Notes under the pieces: model-generated
What the model saw: only the letters and a program-made list of their open reading frames with translations
What the model was told of the DNA's origin: nothing
The model's database searches: none
Position numbers and translations under genes: made by a program
In this document: in pieces, positions 51,658 to 59,991 of the stretch
Layout of the letters: every line of letters starts with the position of its first letter
Position numbering within the stretch: the stretch's first letter is position 1
DNA from: Lysinibacillus parviboronicapiens
GTDB taxonomy: Bacteria; Bacillota; Bacilli; Bacillales_A; Planococcaceae
Assembly: GCF_003049575.1 (NCBI RefSeq)
Contig: NZ_PYWI01000015.1
Coordinates: 38,348-102,347 of the forward strand
DNA length: 64,000 nucleotides
Direction: 5' to 3'

Positions 51658-52971
51658 TTAGAAAAACAGGAAGCCAATGCTAATGATAATGCCTGTATAG
51701 AAAAGGATGAATAAGCAGAAGCCCATGATGTCTTTTGCTTTTAAACCAGCAATCGCTAGTGCTGGCAAAGCCCAAAATGGTTGAATCATATTTGTCCAAG
51801 CATCACCCCAAGCGATAGCCATAGCAGTTTTGGCATAATCTGCACCTAATTTAGTCGCTGCATCTAACATAATCGGAGCTTGCACAGCCCATTGACCACC
51901 GCCTGATGGCACAAAGAAATTTACAAGTCCCGCGGAGAAAAATGTGAATAAATAGAAAGTATGCTCATTTGAAATGTTAACAAACCATCCAGAAAATACA
52001 GCTGCTAAACCAGAAGCGGTCATCATCCCCATGATACCTGCATAAAACGGAAATTGGAAAACAATTCCTGTTGTTGTTTTAATTGCATCTTGTGCAGCAG
52101 CAAGAAAACGTTGTGGTGTACCATGGAAGATAATACCTAGCACAATGAAAATGGTATTTACGACATTTAAATCTAATACAAAACCTTTCGTTATAAAATG
52201 ATGCATTAAATACCCGAGCCCAATAGCTCCAATTAAAATTGTTAAAATGTAACTGCGCTCAGAACGACTTGCAAAGTTATTTTCTACTGGGGGAAGTGCA
52301 ATTTTCTCTTCCGCTAATAAAGAAGGGTCGACTTCTACTACATCTTTTTCCTTAGGCATCATCCATCTGTTAAAGAAGGGCAATGTTAAAATAATAACGA
52401 TAACAATAAACAAGTTATATGTTGAAAATAATGTAACTTTTGTTGGAATAACACCCATAATATCTGCAAAAGTGTGGCCTTCTGTCGCAATGGAAAGTGG
52501 CACTGAGCCCGCTAAACCACCATGCCAAATAACAAATCCCGAATAGGCACTAGCGATGAGTAAGCGGTAATCTACTTTTTGTACATGACGTGCAATTTCT
52601 TTTGCGAAAAGCGCTCCAATAACCAGACCAAATCCCCAGTTAATCCAGCAAGCGATTAGTGAAACAAATGTAACAACAATAATCGCCATACTTGGCGTTT
52701 TTATGTTGCTTGCAAGTGTGGATAACACTTTTTTAAATACCGGACTATTTGCTAAAATGTGTCCAGCGGCTAGAACAATCACCATTTGCATCGTAAAGGA
52801 TAACAGTCCCCAAAAACCATCTCCCCAGTATGTGACCATATCAAGTGGGGAAGAGTCTGTTAATGTGACTCCTAATAATAAGACTAGCACCGTGAGTATA
52901 GTGACAAATATGTATGGGTCAGGCAAATATTTTTCCATTATAGTATTCGAAATTTTAGTTAATGTTTTCAT
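51658..52971 (-). CDS. Short-chain fatty acid transporter (AtoE family), second copy
   Basis: 437 residues, 11-12 membrane helices. The same hallmarks as the protein at 41030: KYLPDPYIFVTILTVLVLLL, CWINWGFGLVIGALFAKEIA, PSGGGQWAVQAPIMLDAA and WGDAWTNMIQPFWALPALAI. It would import acetoacetate, butyrate or similar. ATG 52971 follows AAAGGGGAT. A LysR gene is divergent, 305 bp away, and beyond it a CoA-transferase pair, so the set forms a likely regulon for 3-oxo acid use. Confidence 0.88.
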   Translation of the reverse strand: MKTLTKISNTIMEKYLPDPYIFVTILTVLVLLLGVTLTDSSPLDMVTYWGDGFWGLLSFTMQMVIVLAAGHILANSPVFKKVLSTLASNIKTPSMAIIVVTFVSLIACWINWGFGLVIGALFAKEIARHVQKVDYRLLIASAYSGFVIWHGGLAGSVPLSIATEGHTFADIMGVIPTKVTLFSTYNLFIVIVIILTLPFFNRWMMPKEKDVVEVDPSLLAEEKIALPPVENNFASRSERSYILTILIGAIGLGYLMHHFITKGFVLDLNVVNTIFIVLGIIFHGTPQRFLAAAQDAIKTTTGIVFQFPFYAGIMGMMTASGLAAVFSGWFVNISNEHTFYLFTFFSAGLVNFFVPSGGGQWAVQAPIMLDAATKLGADYAKTAMAIAWGDAWTNMIQPFWALPALAIAGLKAKDIMGFCLFILFYTGIIISIGFLFF

Positions 52972-53276
52972 TTAAAAAATCCCCTTTCTTTCTCTACCAT
53001 CCCTTATTCATAATATTACATAGAGAAATATGTAAATAAAGAGAAAAATGGAGCGAAGGACAGTAAATGAAACTTTAAATAGAATTGCCGTTTTAAGTTG
53101 CGTTCACAGAAATTACATAATTAAATATTATTTTAGATATAGAAAACCTTATCGCTATTGTATTTACCTTATATCAGTTTTAGAAGAAGGATTAAAAAAA
53201 TAGCAGAGAATTTATTACTAAATAAGACTTTTAAAAATATTTTTATAACAAATTAGAATAAATAAGGGGTTTTTAG
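52972..53276. promoter_or_regulatory. Divergent control region with possible LysR site
   Basis: A very AT-rich gap of 305 bp between the transporter and LysR genes. ATAAT (53117-53121) and ATTAT (53127-53131) form a T-N11-A dyad, the LysR-type pattern; in such AT-rich DNA this may be chance. No other structure seen. Confidence 0.35.
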
Positions 53277-54158
53277 ATGGAGTTAAGAGATTTAAAAGCA
53301 TTTATGGGTGTTGTTGAACATGGAAGTTTTACCAAAGCGGCAAGTGAATCTTTCGTGTCACAGCCATCTTTAAGCAAAAGTATTAAAAAGTTAGAAGACA
53401 CACTTCATGTAGAATTATTAAACCGATCAACTCGAAATGTTGATTTAACCGATGCAGGGAACATCGTCTATAAACAAGGACTGAAAATAATGCGATCTGT
53501 TCATGATTTACATATATTACTGGATGATTTGCTTAACATTAAAACAGGGTCTATTAAATTAGGAATACCGCCATTAATTGGCACATTATTTTTCCCAGAG
53601 ATTGCTCGGAAATTTCATAAACAATATCCAGAAGTTCACTTAGAGTTGGTGGAACGAGGAGCTAAAATGATTGGCACTTTAGTGGACAACGGTGAAGTTG
53701 ATATGGGTATTGTCGTTTTACCAACAGATGAGCGTAAATTCTTGGTTCAATCATTTGTAGAGGATCAATTTTTTGTTTTTATTAATGAGCAACATCCCTT
53801 AGCAATGCAAGATTATATACTTCTGCAAGATTTAAAAAATGAATCATTCATTACTTTAACAGAAGAATTTACATTACATGATTATGTCATTAAATCCTGT
53901 AAAAGAGCTGGTTTTAACCCAATTATTGGCTATAAGAGCTCTCAATGGGATTTGATAGTGGAGCTTGTCTCATCAAACTTAGGCGTAACACTTTTACCTT
54001 ACTCGATTGCCGCTAAGCAAACCAACCAAAATGTAAAAATTATCCCCTTGCTGAATTTTGATATGCCTTGGCGTTTAGGGGTTATTACCAAGAAAAATAC
54101 ATATCAATCCTATGCGTTAAAGCAGTTGTTAAAGACCATCCGTTCGGAAGAAGAGTAG
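53277..54158 (+). CDS. LysR-family transcriptional regulator
   Basis: 293 residues. The N-terminal winged helix is standard (MELRDLKAFMGVVEHGSFTK, SFVSQPSLSKSIKKLEDTL), followed by the two-lobed effector domain (GSIKLGIPPLIGTLFFPEIA onward). Similar to CynR/GltC-type regulators. ATG at 53277 has AAGGGG upstream. It lies between a fatty-acid transporter (divergent) and a CoA-transferase operon (same direction, 115 bp on), and probably activates both; the coinducer might be the 3-oxo acid or its CoA ester. Confidence 0.92.
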   Translation: MELRDLKAFMGVVEHGSFTKAASESFVSQPSLSKSIKKLEDTLHVELLNRSTRNVDLTDAGNIVYKQGLKIMRSVHDLHILLDDLLNIKTGSIKLGIPPLIGTLFFPEIARKFHKQYPEVHLELVERGAKMIGTLVDNGEVDMGIVVLPTDERKFLVQSFVEDQFFVFINEQHPLAMQDYILLQDLKNESFITLTEEFTLHDYVIKSCKRAGFNPIIGYKSSQWDLIVELVSSNLGVTLLPYSIAAKQTNQNVKIIPLLNFDMPWRLGVITKKNTYQSYALKQLLKTIRSEEE

Positions 54159-54273
54159 GAAAAATAGATTTATGCCCTTTTGGAATAAGTAGTATTCAAA
54201 TTAATTCCTTTACTTATAAAATGGTATTGATGTAGAATTTTCCTTAATAAACGAGCTATATTAGGGGGTTTCG

Positions 54274-54984
54274 ATGATGGGGATCGGGAAAGTGTGGAAT
54301 TCGTTCGAGGAAGCCATTGCAGATATTAAAGATGGAGACACATTAGTTGTAGGCGGATTTGGCTTATGTGGTATTCCTGAAAAAGCAATTTCAGCATTAG
54401 AACAACAGGGCACAAAAGATTTAACAGTTGTTAGTAATAACTGTGGTGTAGATAATTGGGGATTAGGGTTATTATTAGCCAATAAACAAATAAAAAAAAT
54501 GATTGCATCCTATGTAGGTGAAAATAAAATTTTTGAGCAGCAATTTTTAAGTGGAGAACTTGAAGTTGAATTAACGCCACAAGGCACACTGGCGGAGCGT
54601 ATACGTGCTGGGGGAGCAGGTATTCCTGGTTTTTACACGGCTACAGGTGTTGGAACGCCGATTGCTGAAGGCAAAGAAGTAAAAGTTTTTGATGGCAAGG
54701 AATATATATTAGAGAAGGGCATTGTCGGAGACTTTGCCCTTGTGAAAGCTTGGAAAGCAGACAAGCTTGGAAATCTAGTTTATCGTAAAACATCACGTAA
54801 TTTTAATCCATTAGCTGCAATGGCAGGAAAAATTACTATTGCGGAAGTGGAAGAAATTGTTGAAGTTGGTGAACTAGATCCGGACCATATTCATACGCCG
54901 GGCGTTTTTGTACAACGTGTGTTATTGGGCGAAAATTATGAAAAACGTATAGAGCGTCTTACTGTGAAAAAGGGGGAAGCGTGA
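54274..54984 (+). CDS. 3-oxoacid CoA-transferase, subunit A (second copy)
   Basis: 236 residues. [60 protein letters not shown] and [14 protein letters not shown] match alpha subunits of succinyl-CoA:acetoacetate CoA-transferase more closely than the copy at 38038 does; B. subtilis ScoA is the nearest relative I know. ATG 54274 follows AGGGGG (a second ATG is at 54277). Its TGA overlaps the start of subunit B. Confidence 0.92.
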   Translation: MMGIGKVWNSFEEAIADIKDGDTLVVGGFGLCGIPEKAISALEQQGTKDLTVVSNNCGVDNWGLGLLLANKQIKKMIASYVGENKIFEQQFLSGELEVELTPQGTLAERIRAGGAGIPGFYTATGVGTPIAEGKEVKVFDGKEYILEKGIVGDFALVKAWKADKLGNLVYRKTSRNFNPLAAMAGKITIAEVEEIVEVGELDPDHIHTPGVFVQRVLLGENYEKRIERLTVKKGEA

Positions 54985-55625
54985 TGATTGATACAAGACA
55001 AAGAATTGTAGACAGAGCTGTACAAGAAATAGAAAATGGCATGAACGTCAATTTAGGTATCGGTATCCCAACGCTTGTGGCGAATGCAATCCCTGCTGAT
55101 TATGATGTTCTTTTACAATCCGAAAATGGTCTACTTGGCATTGGTCCATACCCAGAAGAGGGTGCGGTGGATGCTGATTTGATTAATGCAGGTAAGGAAA
55201 CTGTTACAGTTGTGCCTGGTGCATCTTTTTTTGACAGTGCTGATTCCTTTGCCATGATACGTGGTGGTCATATTGATCTTGCTATTTTAGGCGGCATGGA
55301 AGTCTCAGAAACAGGAGATCTTGCTAACTGGATGATTCCAGGGAAAATGGTGAAAGGCATGGGTGGTGCCATGGATCTTGTTGTTGGTGCAAAAAGAGTG
55401 ATTGTCGTTATGGAGCATGTCAATAAAAATGGCGAATCGAAGATTAAAAAGGAATGTCAGTTACCTTTGACAGGAAAAAGTGTTGTGCATAGATTAATAA
55501 CAGATTTAGCGGTCTTTGATTTTATGGATGAGGGCATGAAGCTGATTGAACTAACGGAAGGTGTAACACTAGAGGAAGTGAAGGCGAAAACCTCTGCGTC
55601 ATTTACAGTCGAGCTAGCAGAGTAA
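54984..55625 (+). CDS. 3-oxoacid CoA-transferase, subunit B (second copy)
   Basis: 213 residues from ATG 54984, overlapping the subunit A stop by one base (GTG 54981 also possible). Catalytic Glu47 in [24 protein letters not shown], and [20 protein letters not shown] are conserved, as in ScoB. With subunit A it converts acetoacetate to acetoacetyl-CoA using succinyl-CoA. Unlike the first operon, no thiolase follows, so the thiolase at 39365 or elsewhere must complete the pathway. Confidence 0.92.
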   Translation: MIDTRQRIVDRAVQEIENGMNVNLGIGIPTLVANAIPADYDVLLQSENGLLGIGPYPEEGAVDADLINAGKETVTVVPGASFFDSADSFAMIRGGHIDLAILGGMEVSETGDLANWMIPGKMVKGMGGAMDLVVGAKRVIVVMEHVNKNGESKIKKECQLPLTGKSVVHRLITDLAVFDFMDEGMKLIELTEGVTLEEVKAKTSASFTVELAE

Positions 55626-55632
55626 TTTATTG

Positions 55633-55664
55633 AAACCAGTCACTATTAAAGTGAACTGGTTTTT
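55633..55664 (+). terminator. Terminator of the second CoA-transferase operon
   Basis: AAACCAGT with ACTGGTTT, plus inner CAC/GTG, then TTTTATA. Confidence 0.7.
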
Positions 55665-55783
55665 ATATGTAAGTAAGACCACAAAGAAAAGTTCATTACT
55701 ACATGTGAATAGGAGCGTAAAACTTCTATAGTTCCAACTATTGACAATTAATAATATTGTCGTATATATTATTAAGAATTATA

Positions 55784-55812
55784 TTGAAACTAGATTTATG
55801 AAAAATTTAATA
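55784..55812 (+). promoter_or_regulatory. Probable sigma-A promoter of the T-box leader
   Basis: TTGAAA (55784-55789), 17-nt spacer, TTAATA (55807-55812), placing the start just before the T-box stem I. A second candidate, TTGACA (55741-55746), 16 nt, TATATA (55763-55768), lies upstream. Confidence 0.6.
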
Positions 55813-55827
55813 TGTTACATATGCAAT

Positions 55828-56097
55828 GAAGAGAAGAGTAAATAAAATTATTTCTTTACAGAGAACTCCGGTAGCTGAAAGGGAGCAAGGGAAATTTTAT
55901 TGAAGCAAGCCTCTGAGTAGCGCATTGGAACCCGAATATAGGGGGGATAGTGTGACAGGAGCTCCTGTTATAGAGCTAGGGTATAGTTTGTTGTACCTGA
56001 TAAGGTTAATATGGTGACATATTAATAAACAGGGGTGGTACCGCGATAAAAAATCTCGTCCCCAAGACGTTAAAGTCTTGGGGATGAGATTTTTTTA
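55828..56097 (+). promoter_or_regulatory. T-box riboswitch upstream of an MFS transporter
   Basis: Stem I shows the loop-E pair AGTA (55837-55840) and GAA (55902-55904) closing a perfect AATAAAATT/AATTTTATT helix; the T-box sequence AGGGGTGGTACCGCG is at 56031-56045; the terminator pairs ATCTCGTCCCCAAGAC with GTCTTGGGGATGAGAT and ends in TTTTTTT (to 56097). Such leaders bind uncharged tRNA and then form an antiterminator. The specifier region reads GAAGCAAGCCTCTGAG; by comparison with glyQS the codon could be AGC (Ser) or GCA (Ala), and I cannot decide between them. Confidence 0.93.
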
Positions 56098-56144
56098 TTT
56101 TGCTGAAAAATAGATTGTGATGAAAATATTAAGGAGGAATGGAA

Positions 56145-57389
56145 TTGAATATTAAAAATTGGCGGTACCCGATTATTTTATTATGTAGTATTGGTGTGTC
56201 AAGTGTGGGTAGTTGGATATATTTTATAGCTTTAAACCTCATTGTCTTGAACATAACGGAATCAGCTCTTGCTGTTTCTGGCTTATATATTATTAGAGCT
56301 TTATCGACAGTTTGTACGAATATTTGGTCAGGTAGTGTAATTGATCGTTTGAATAAGAAATATCTCATGATTGTACTGAATATGTTGCAAGCTTTATTCA
56401 TTACAGTATTACCTTTTGTATCTTCTTTGGGTTTTATATATTGTATGGTTTTTTTAATTACTATCTTCAGTTCAATATATCATCCAACATCAATGACCTT
56501 TATTACGAAGTTAATACCGATTGAACAAAGAAAGCGATTTAACGCTTTGCGCAGTTTATTAGATTCAGGTGCCTTTTTGACAGGTCCAGCGATAGCAGGA
56601 TTAATGTTTACAATAGGTACGCCTAACATGGCTATTTATATCAATGCTATTGCATTATTTCTATCTGCATTAATGACGTTAGCAATGCCCAATGTTGAAG
56701 CATCTAGACTATTTGTTGAGAAAGCAGAAAATAAATTATCAATAAAGATATTAAAAGAAGATTGGAAGCTTGTTCTAAGATTTAGTAGAAAATATGCATA
56801 TATCATGACCATCTACCTTTTATATAGTGCCATGATCGTCATGATGACAGCTACGGATTCTTTAGAGGCGGCATTTGCTACTCAGGTGCTTTCGTTATCT
56901 GAAGGGCAATATGGAGTTTTAGTGAGCATTGCTGGTGCAGGGGTATTAATCGGTTCATTAACGAATATGCTAATTGTTGAGAAAATATTTACTTCTTGGC
57001 TTATTGGATTGGGTTCGTTGATAACTGCAAGTGGTTATATAATGTTCGCATTTTCATATACATTTCTACTAGCATCCATCGGGTGCTTTATTTTGTCATT
57101 TGCTACGGCCTTTGCCAATACAGGTTTTTATACTTTTTATCAAAATAATATTCCTGTGCATGTTATGGGGAGAATAGGGAGTATTTATGGTCTTGTGGAA
57201 GCTTTTCTTATTATTATCGTCACTGCTATCTTTGGATTTGCTTCCGAAGTACTATCTATCAGAGTTGTTGTCGTTTCAGGCTCTTTGATAATGTTACTAG
57301 TAGCCACTGTATTGTTTATTTGTAATATTCAACGTTCTAAACATAAATTTTATGCTAACACTTCTGAGCTTAAAGATACATTTCAATAG
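56145..57389 (+). CDS. MFS transporter controlled by a T-box
   Basis: 414 residues, twelve predicted membrane helices, EntS/MFS_3-like exporter features (GSVIDRLNKKYLMIVLNMLQ is motif A; FNALRSLLDSGAFLTGPAIA is motif C-like). Start is TTG at 56145, 7 nt after AAGGAGG; the ATG at 56139 is too close to that site. The T-box makes its expression depend on shortage of a charged tRNA, implying import or export of an amino acid, a peptide or a precursor. It is not close to known amino-acid permeases, so the transported compound is open. Confidence 0.82.
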   Translation: MNIKNWRYPIILLCSIGVSSVGSWIYFIALNLIVLNITESALAVSGLYIIRALSTVCTNIWSGSVIDRLNKKYLMIVLNMLQALFITVLPFVSSLGFIYCMVFLITIFSSIYHPTSMTFITKLIPIEQRKRFNALRSLLDSGAFLTGPAIAGLMFTIGTPNMAIYINAIALFLSALMTLAMPNVEASRLFVEKAENKLSIKILKEDWKLVLRFSRKYAYIMTIYLLYSAMIVMMTATDSLEAAFATQVLSLSEGQYGVLVSIAGAGVLIGSLTNMLIVEKIFTSWLIGLGSLITASGYIMFAFSYTFLLASIGCFILSFATAFANTGFYTFYQNNIPVHVMGRIGSIYGLVEAFLIIIVTAIFGFASEVLSIRVVVVSGSLIMLLVATVLFICNIQRSKHKFYANTSELKDTFQ

Positions 57390-57472
57390 GATAGAGAGTT
57401 TATATAAGGCTGCGTTAAGAAACACCGGTTAATCCCTTCGTAAAATTGATTGATAGGAGTGTGGGGCCATTC

Positions 57473-58079
57473 ATGTGCACGCAAGAAGTGATAAATGCAA
57501 TAATCAATAAATTTGAACGACGCTGTAATAAAAATCGGGCTTTAATTGTGGCATTAGACGGATTAGGTGGTGCAGGAACTTGAGGATCGGCTAAAGCGTA
57601 ATAGTTTGGTCAATGTCATTCATATTGATGACCATATAGTGGAAAGTAACAAACGTTACAATACCGGATTTGCCGAATGGTATGAATATTACTACTTACA
57701 ATGGAATATTGAGTTAATAAAGAAGGATATCTTAAAGAAACTTCATTGTAACAAGACAGAGATTTTACTACTCTTTTACGATCGTACAACTAATTTAATG
57801 ACAAATAGAAAAATGGTAGTAGCAACAGACAGCATTCTTTTAATTGAAGGGATATTTCTACAAAGACACGAGTGGAGAAAATTTTATGATTATACTTTGT
57901 TTTTACAATGTTCGAGAACAATAAGGGAAGAAAGAGTATTAAGTCGTGATTCCTATATTGGTGATTTACATGCACGAATGGATAAGTACAAAAGTAGATA
58001 CTGGCAAGCAGAGGCGTATTATATGAAAAAAGAAAATCCACTACAACAGGCAGATAAAATTTATCATGTCAGTGAGTAA
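57473..58079 (+). pseudogene. Uridine-kinase-like P-loop ATPase with destroyed Walker A
   Basis: ATG 57473 opens MCTQEVINAIINKFERR and ALIVALDGLGGAGT, then a stop at about 57582. In the +2 frame the protein continues: LEDRLKRNSLVNVIHIDDHI, YYYLQWNIELIKKDILKKL, TDSILLIEGIFLQRHEWRKF and the end QADKIYHVSE (58079). The expected GLGGAGKST is cut after GLGGAG; the GK(S/T) codons and the following ones are deleted with a frameshift. Intact relatives phosphorylate nucleosides or similar. It lies 83 bp after the T-box transporter. Confidence 0.8.
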
Positions 58080-58230
58080 TGGCTCTCTACGATTGCGGAA
58101 TGTTTCGCTAGTATTTCGATGATTTCCACATTTCAGGATGACAGCGAGGCGGAAACAAAATAATATTCAGACCTTTGACTGTTCTCCCTTCTTGCATTTC
58201 AATACTATAATGATCGAAAAGGGGAAAAAT

Positions 58231-58644
58231 ATGAGTGAACAATGGTCAACAGAATTACAGGTAGCACAGGTACGTGTTGCAAGACCGACTGATAAATTAA
58301 ACGAGATTGAAAAGTTTTATTGTGAAGGGCTAGGGTTAGAAAAGGTAGGCTCTTTCACTGGACATCAAGGTTATAAAGGTGTGATGATTGGACTTCCAAA
58401 CGCCAGCTATCATTTGGAGTTTACGGAGCATATTGAGGGTAGCCCATGCCCAGCGCCATCAAAAGACAATCTCCTCGTGCTCTATATGCCGCAGCACGAA
58501 ATTATTCAGCGTATCGCCAAACGCTTGGCGCACATGGGATACCCGGAAGTTGAACCAGAAAATCCCTATTGGGCGGAAAAGGGCATTACAATTGAAGACC
58601 CTGATGGTTGGCGTCTTGTGTTGATGAACACAGCAGGTATATAA
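58231..58644 (+). CDS. VOC (glyoxalase/bleomycin-resistance-like) family protein
   Basis: 137 residues from ATG 58231 (AAAGGGG upstream). VOC fold signs are VRVARPTDKLNEIEKFYCEG, the strand HLEFTEHIEG, NLLVLYMPQHEIIQRIAKRL and the terminal PDGWRLVLMNT. It resembles B. subtilis YycE. The family includes dioxygenases, isomerases and resistance proteins that bind a metal; the ligand set here is incomplete, so a binding rather than catalytic role is possible. The first codons of an in-frame upstream extension lack a ribosome site. Confidence 0.85.
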   Translation: MSEQWSTELQVAQVRVARPTDKLNEIEKFYCEGLGLEKVGSFTGHQGYKGVMIGLPNASYHLEFTEHIEGSPCPAPSKDNLLVLYMPQHEIIQRIAKRLAHMGYPEVEPENPYWAEKGITIEDPDGWRLVLMNTAGI

Positions 58645-58755
58645 ATAATTTAGTTGGAACAAATTTATGTTCTCGAATACTAATAGCTTCTAAAATACCT
58701 AGGGTGGTATATAATAATGGTATCTTTTAAGCTATTGTATTGGAGGTAATACATT

Positions 58756-59085
58756 GTGCAACGCATTAAAACAAACGAAGACTGGGGGAAAATTTTAAAG
58801 CAGTCGAAAGAACAGCCCATCCTTCTACTAAAGTTCAGTATGACTTGTATAAGTAGTATTTCGGCATTAAAAGAATTTAAAGCACTGAACACAGATTTGC
58901 CTAAATACTTAGTTATTGTACAACTGGAAAGAGACGTCTCGAACTTCATTGAAAACGATCTTGGCGTTAAACATGAATCACCACAGTTTTTAATCTTGCT
59001 GAATGAGAAAGGTATTTGGCAAGCAACCCATTATAAAATAAAGCGTACGCTGCTAACTGAGGCCATACATACATATGTTAAATAA
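58756..59085 (+). CDS. ytxJ: YtxJ (BrxC)-family bacillithiol-related thioredoxin-like protein
   Basis: 109 residues, thioredoxin-like. The start is GTG 58756 with GGAGG 9 nt upstream. LLLKFSMTCISSISALKEFK contains the single active-site cysteine; the family usually has a TCPIS motif, here TCISS, so the cis-proline next to the Cys is not present. YtxJ/BrxC proteins remove bacillithiol from modified proteins after oxidative stress. Other family blocks: VIVQLERDVSNFIENDLGVKH is split as in the family and HESPQFLIL holds the cis-Pro of the thioredoxin fold. Confidence 0.78.
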   Translation: MQRIKTNEDWGKILKQSKEQPILLLKFSMTCISSISALKEFKALNTDLPKYLVIVQLERDVSNFIENDLGVKHESPQFLILLNEKGIWQATHYKIKRTLLTEAIHTYVK

Positions 59086-59110
59086 CACGGTGTTTACGTA
59101 TGTCCAATAT

Positions 59111-59149
59111 AAAATACCCATCTTTGTAAAATGCGAAGATGGGTATTTT
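59111..59149. terminator. Bidirectional terminator after ytxJ
   Basis: AAAATACCCATCTT (59111-59124) pairs perfectly with AAGATGGGTATTTT (59136-59149). Confidence 0.9.
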
Positions 59150-59218
59150 AATGCAGAAAAATGAAGTTGAACTTGCAAGAGCTAACCACACATGAAGAAT
59201 GGGTGTAAAAGCATGTTA

Positions 59219-59674
59219 TTAATCTTCTAGGGCATCATTTTCTGTATACTGAGTGGCAATTGACTCAATATTCAATTGTTCGTAAGTCGTCCAATTTACT
59301 TCTTTAAAATCTTGTTCATTAAAATAAATACTTAATACCTCCGCCATTTCTTCCTGACCATTAGGCTCAGCTAACGGGGCAGACCAGATAATTGTCGGGG
59401 TTTTTACACTTTTTAATTTTGAAATTTCTGCAAATATTCTTGTGGAATCCTTTAACATTTGACTTTTTAAACCTTCACGTACATCGGTATCTTGTATCGA
59501 AATTGTGACGATACCTTTGTCTTCTTCGACAGTGTATTTATTTTTTACGATTGCGCCAACTATATCCTTAACTGATGTGTCTTTGTCGACTGCTACTTTC
59601 TTTGGTTCGGCATCTTTTCCACAAGCTGATAATAAAAGTGTGAATAGCAGCAAGATGTACAATAGTTTTTTCAT
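59219..59674 (-). CDS. Hypothetical lipoprotein
   Basis: 151 residues from ATG 59674 (GGGAGG upstream; an in-frame codon at 59710 lacks a ribosome site). The N-terminus MKKLLYILLLFTLLLSAC is a lipoprotein signal peptide with the lipobox LSAC and Cys18, so it is anchored to the outer face of the cytoplasmic membrane. The mature part is acidic and of mixed structure (VEEDKGIVTISIQDTDVREG) with no domain I recognise. No neighbours suggest a role. Confidence 0.75.
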   Translation of the reverse strand: MKKLLYILLLFTLLLSACGKDAEPKKVAVDKDTSVKDIVGAIVKNKYTVEEDKGIVTISIQDTDVREGLKSQMLKDSTRIFAEISKLKSVKTPTIIWSAPLAEPNGQEEMAEVLSIYFNEQDFKEVNWTTYEQLNIESIATQYTENDALED

Positions 59675-59991
59675 GTTAATTACCTCCCTTGTTACTCCAT
59701 ATATGTTCAAATTGCGTATGAATTATACAAGAGGAGCTATAATTCCTCATTACAAAGTATTATAAAAAACGGAAAATGTAGCGTTGTTATAAATAAAGAA
59801 ACATCTTCATCGCTGGAAAGAAAGTTTTAATGATAGACCACTTAAAAGATTGTGCTGTTAGGAATGTGCATATTTGCGCTCGATAAAACAACAACAGTAA
59901 CTATTCAGGACTCTTGAAGCAAATGAATACATGGGAAAGAGTAGGTATTACAATTTAAATGAATACTGGTGTTTTTCTTTCATGACTGTAA

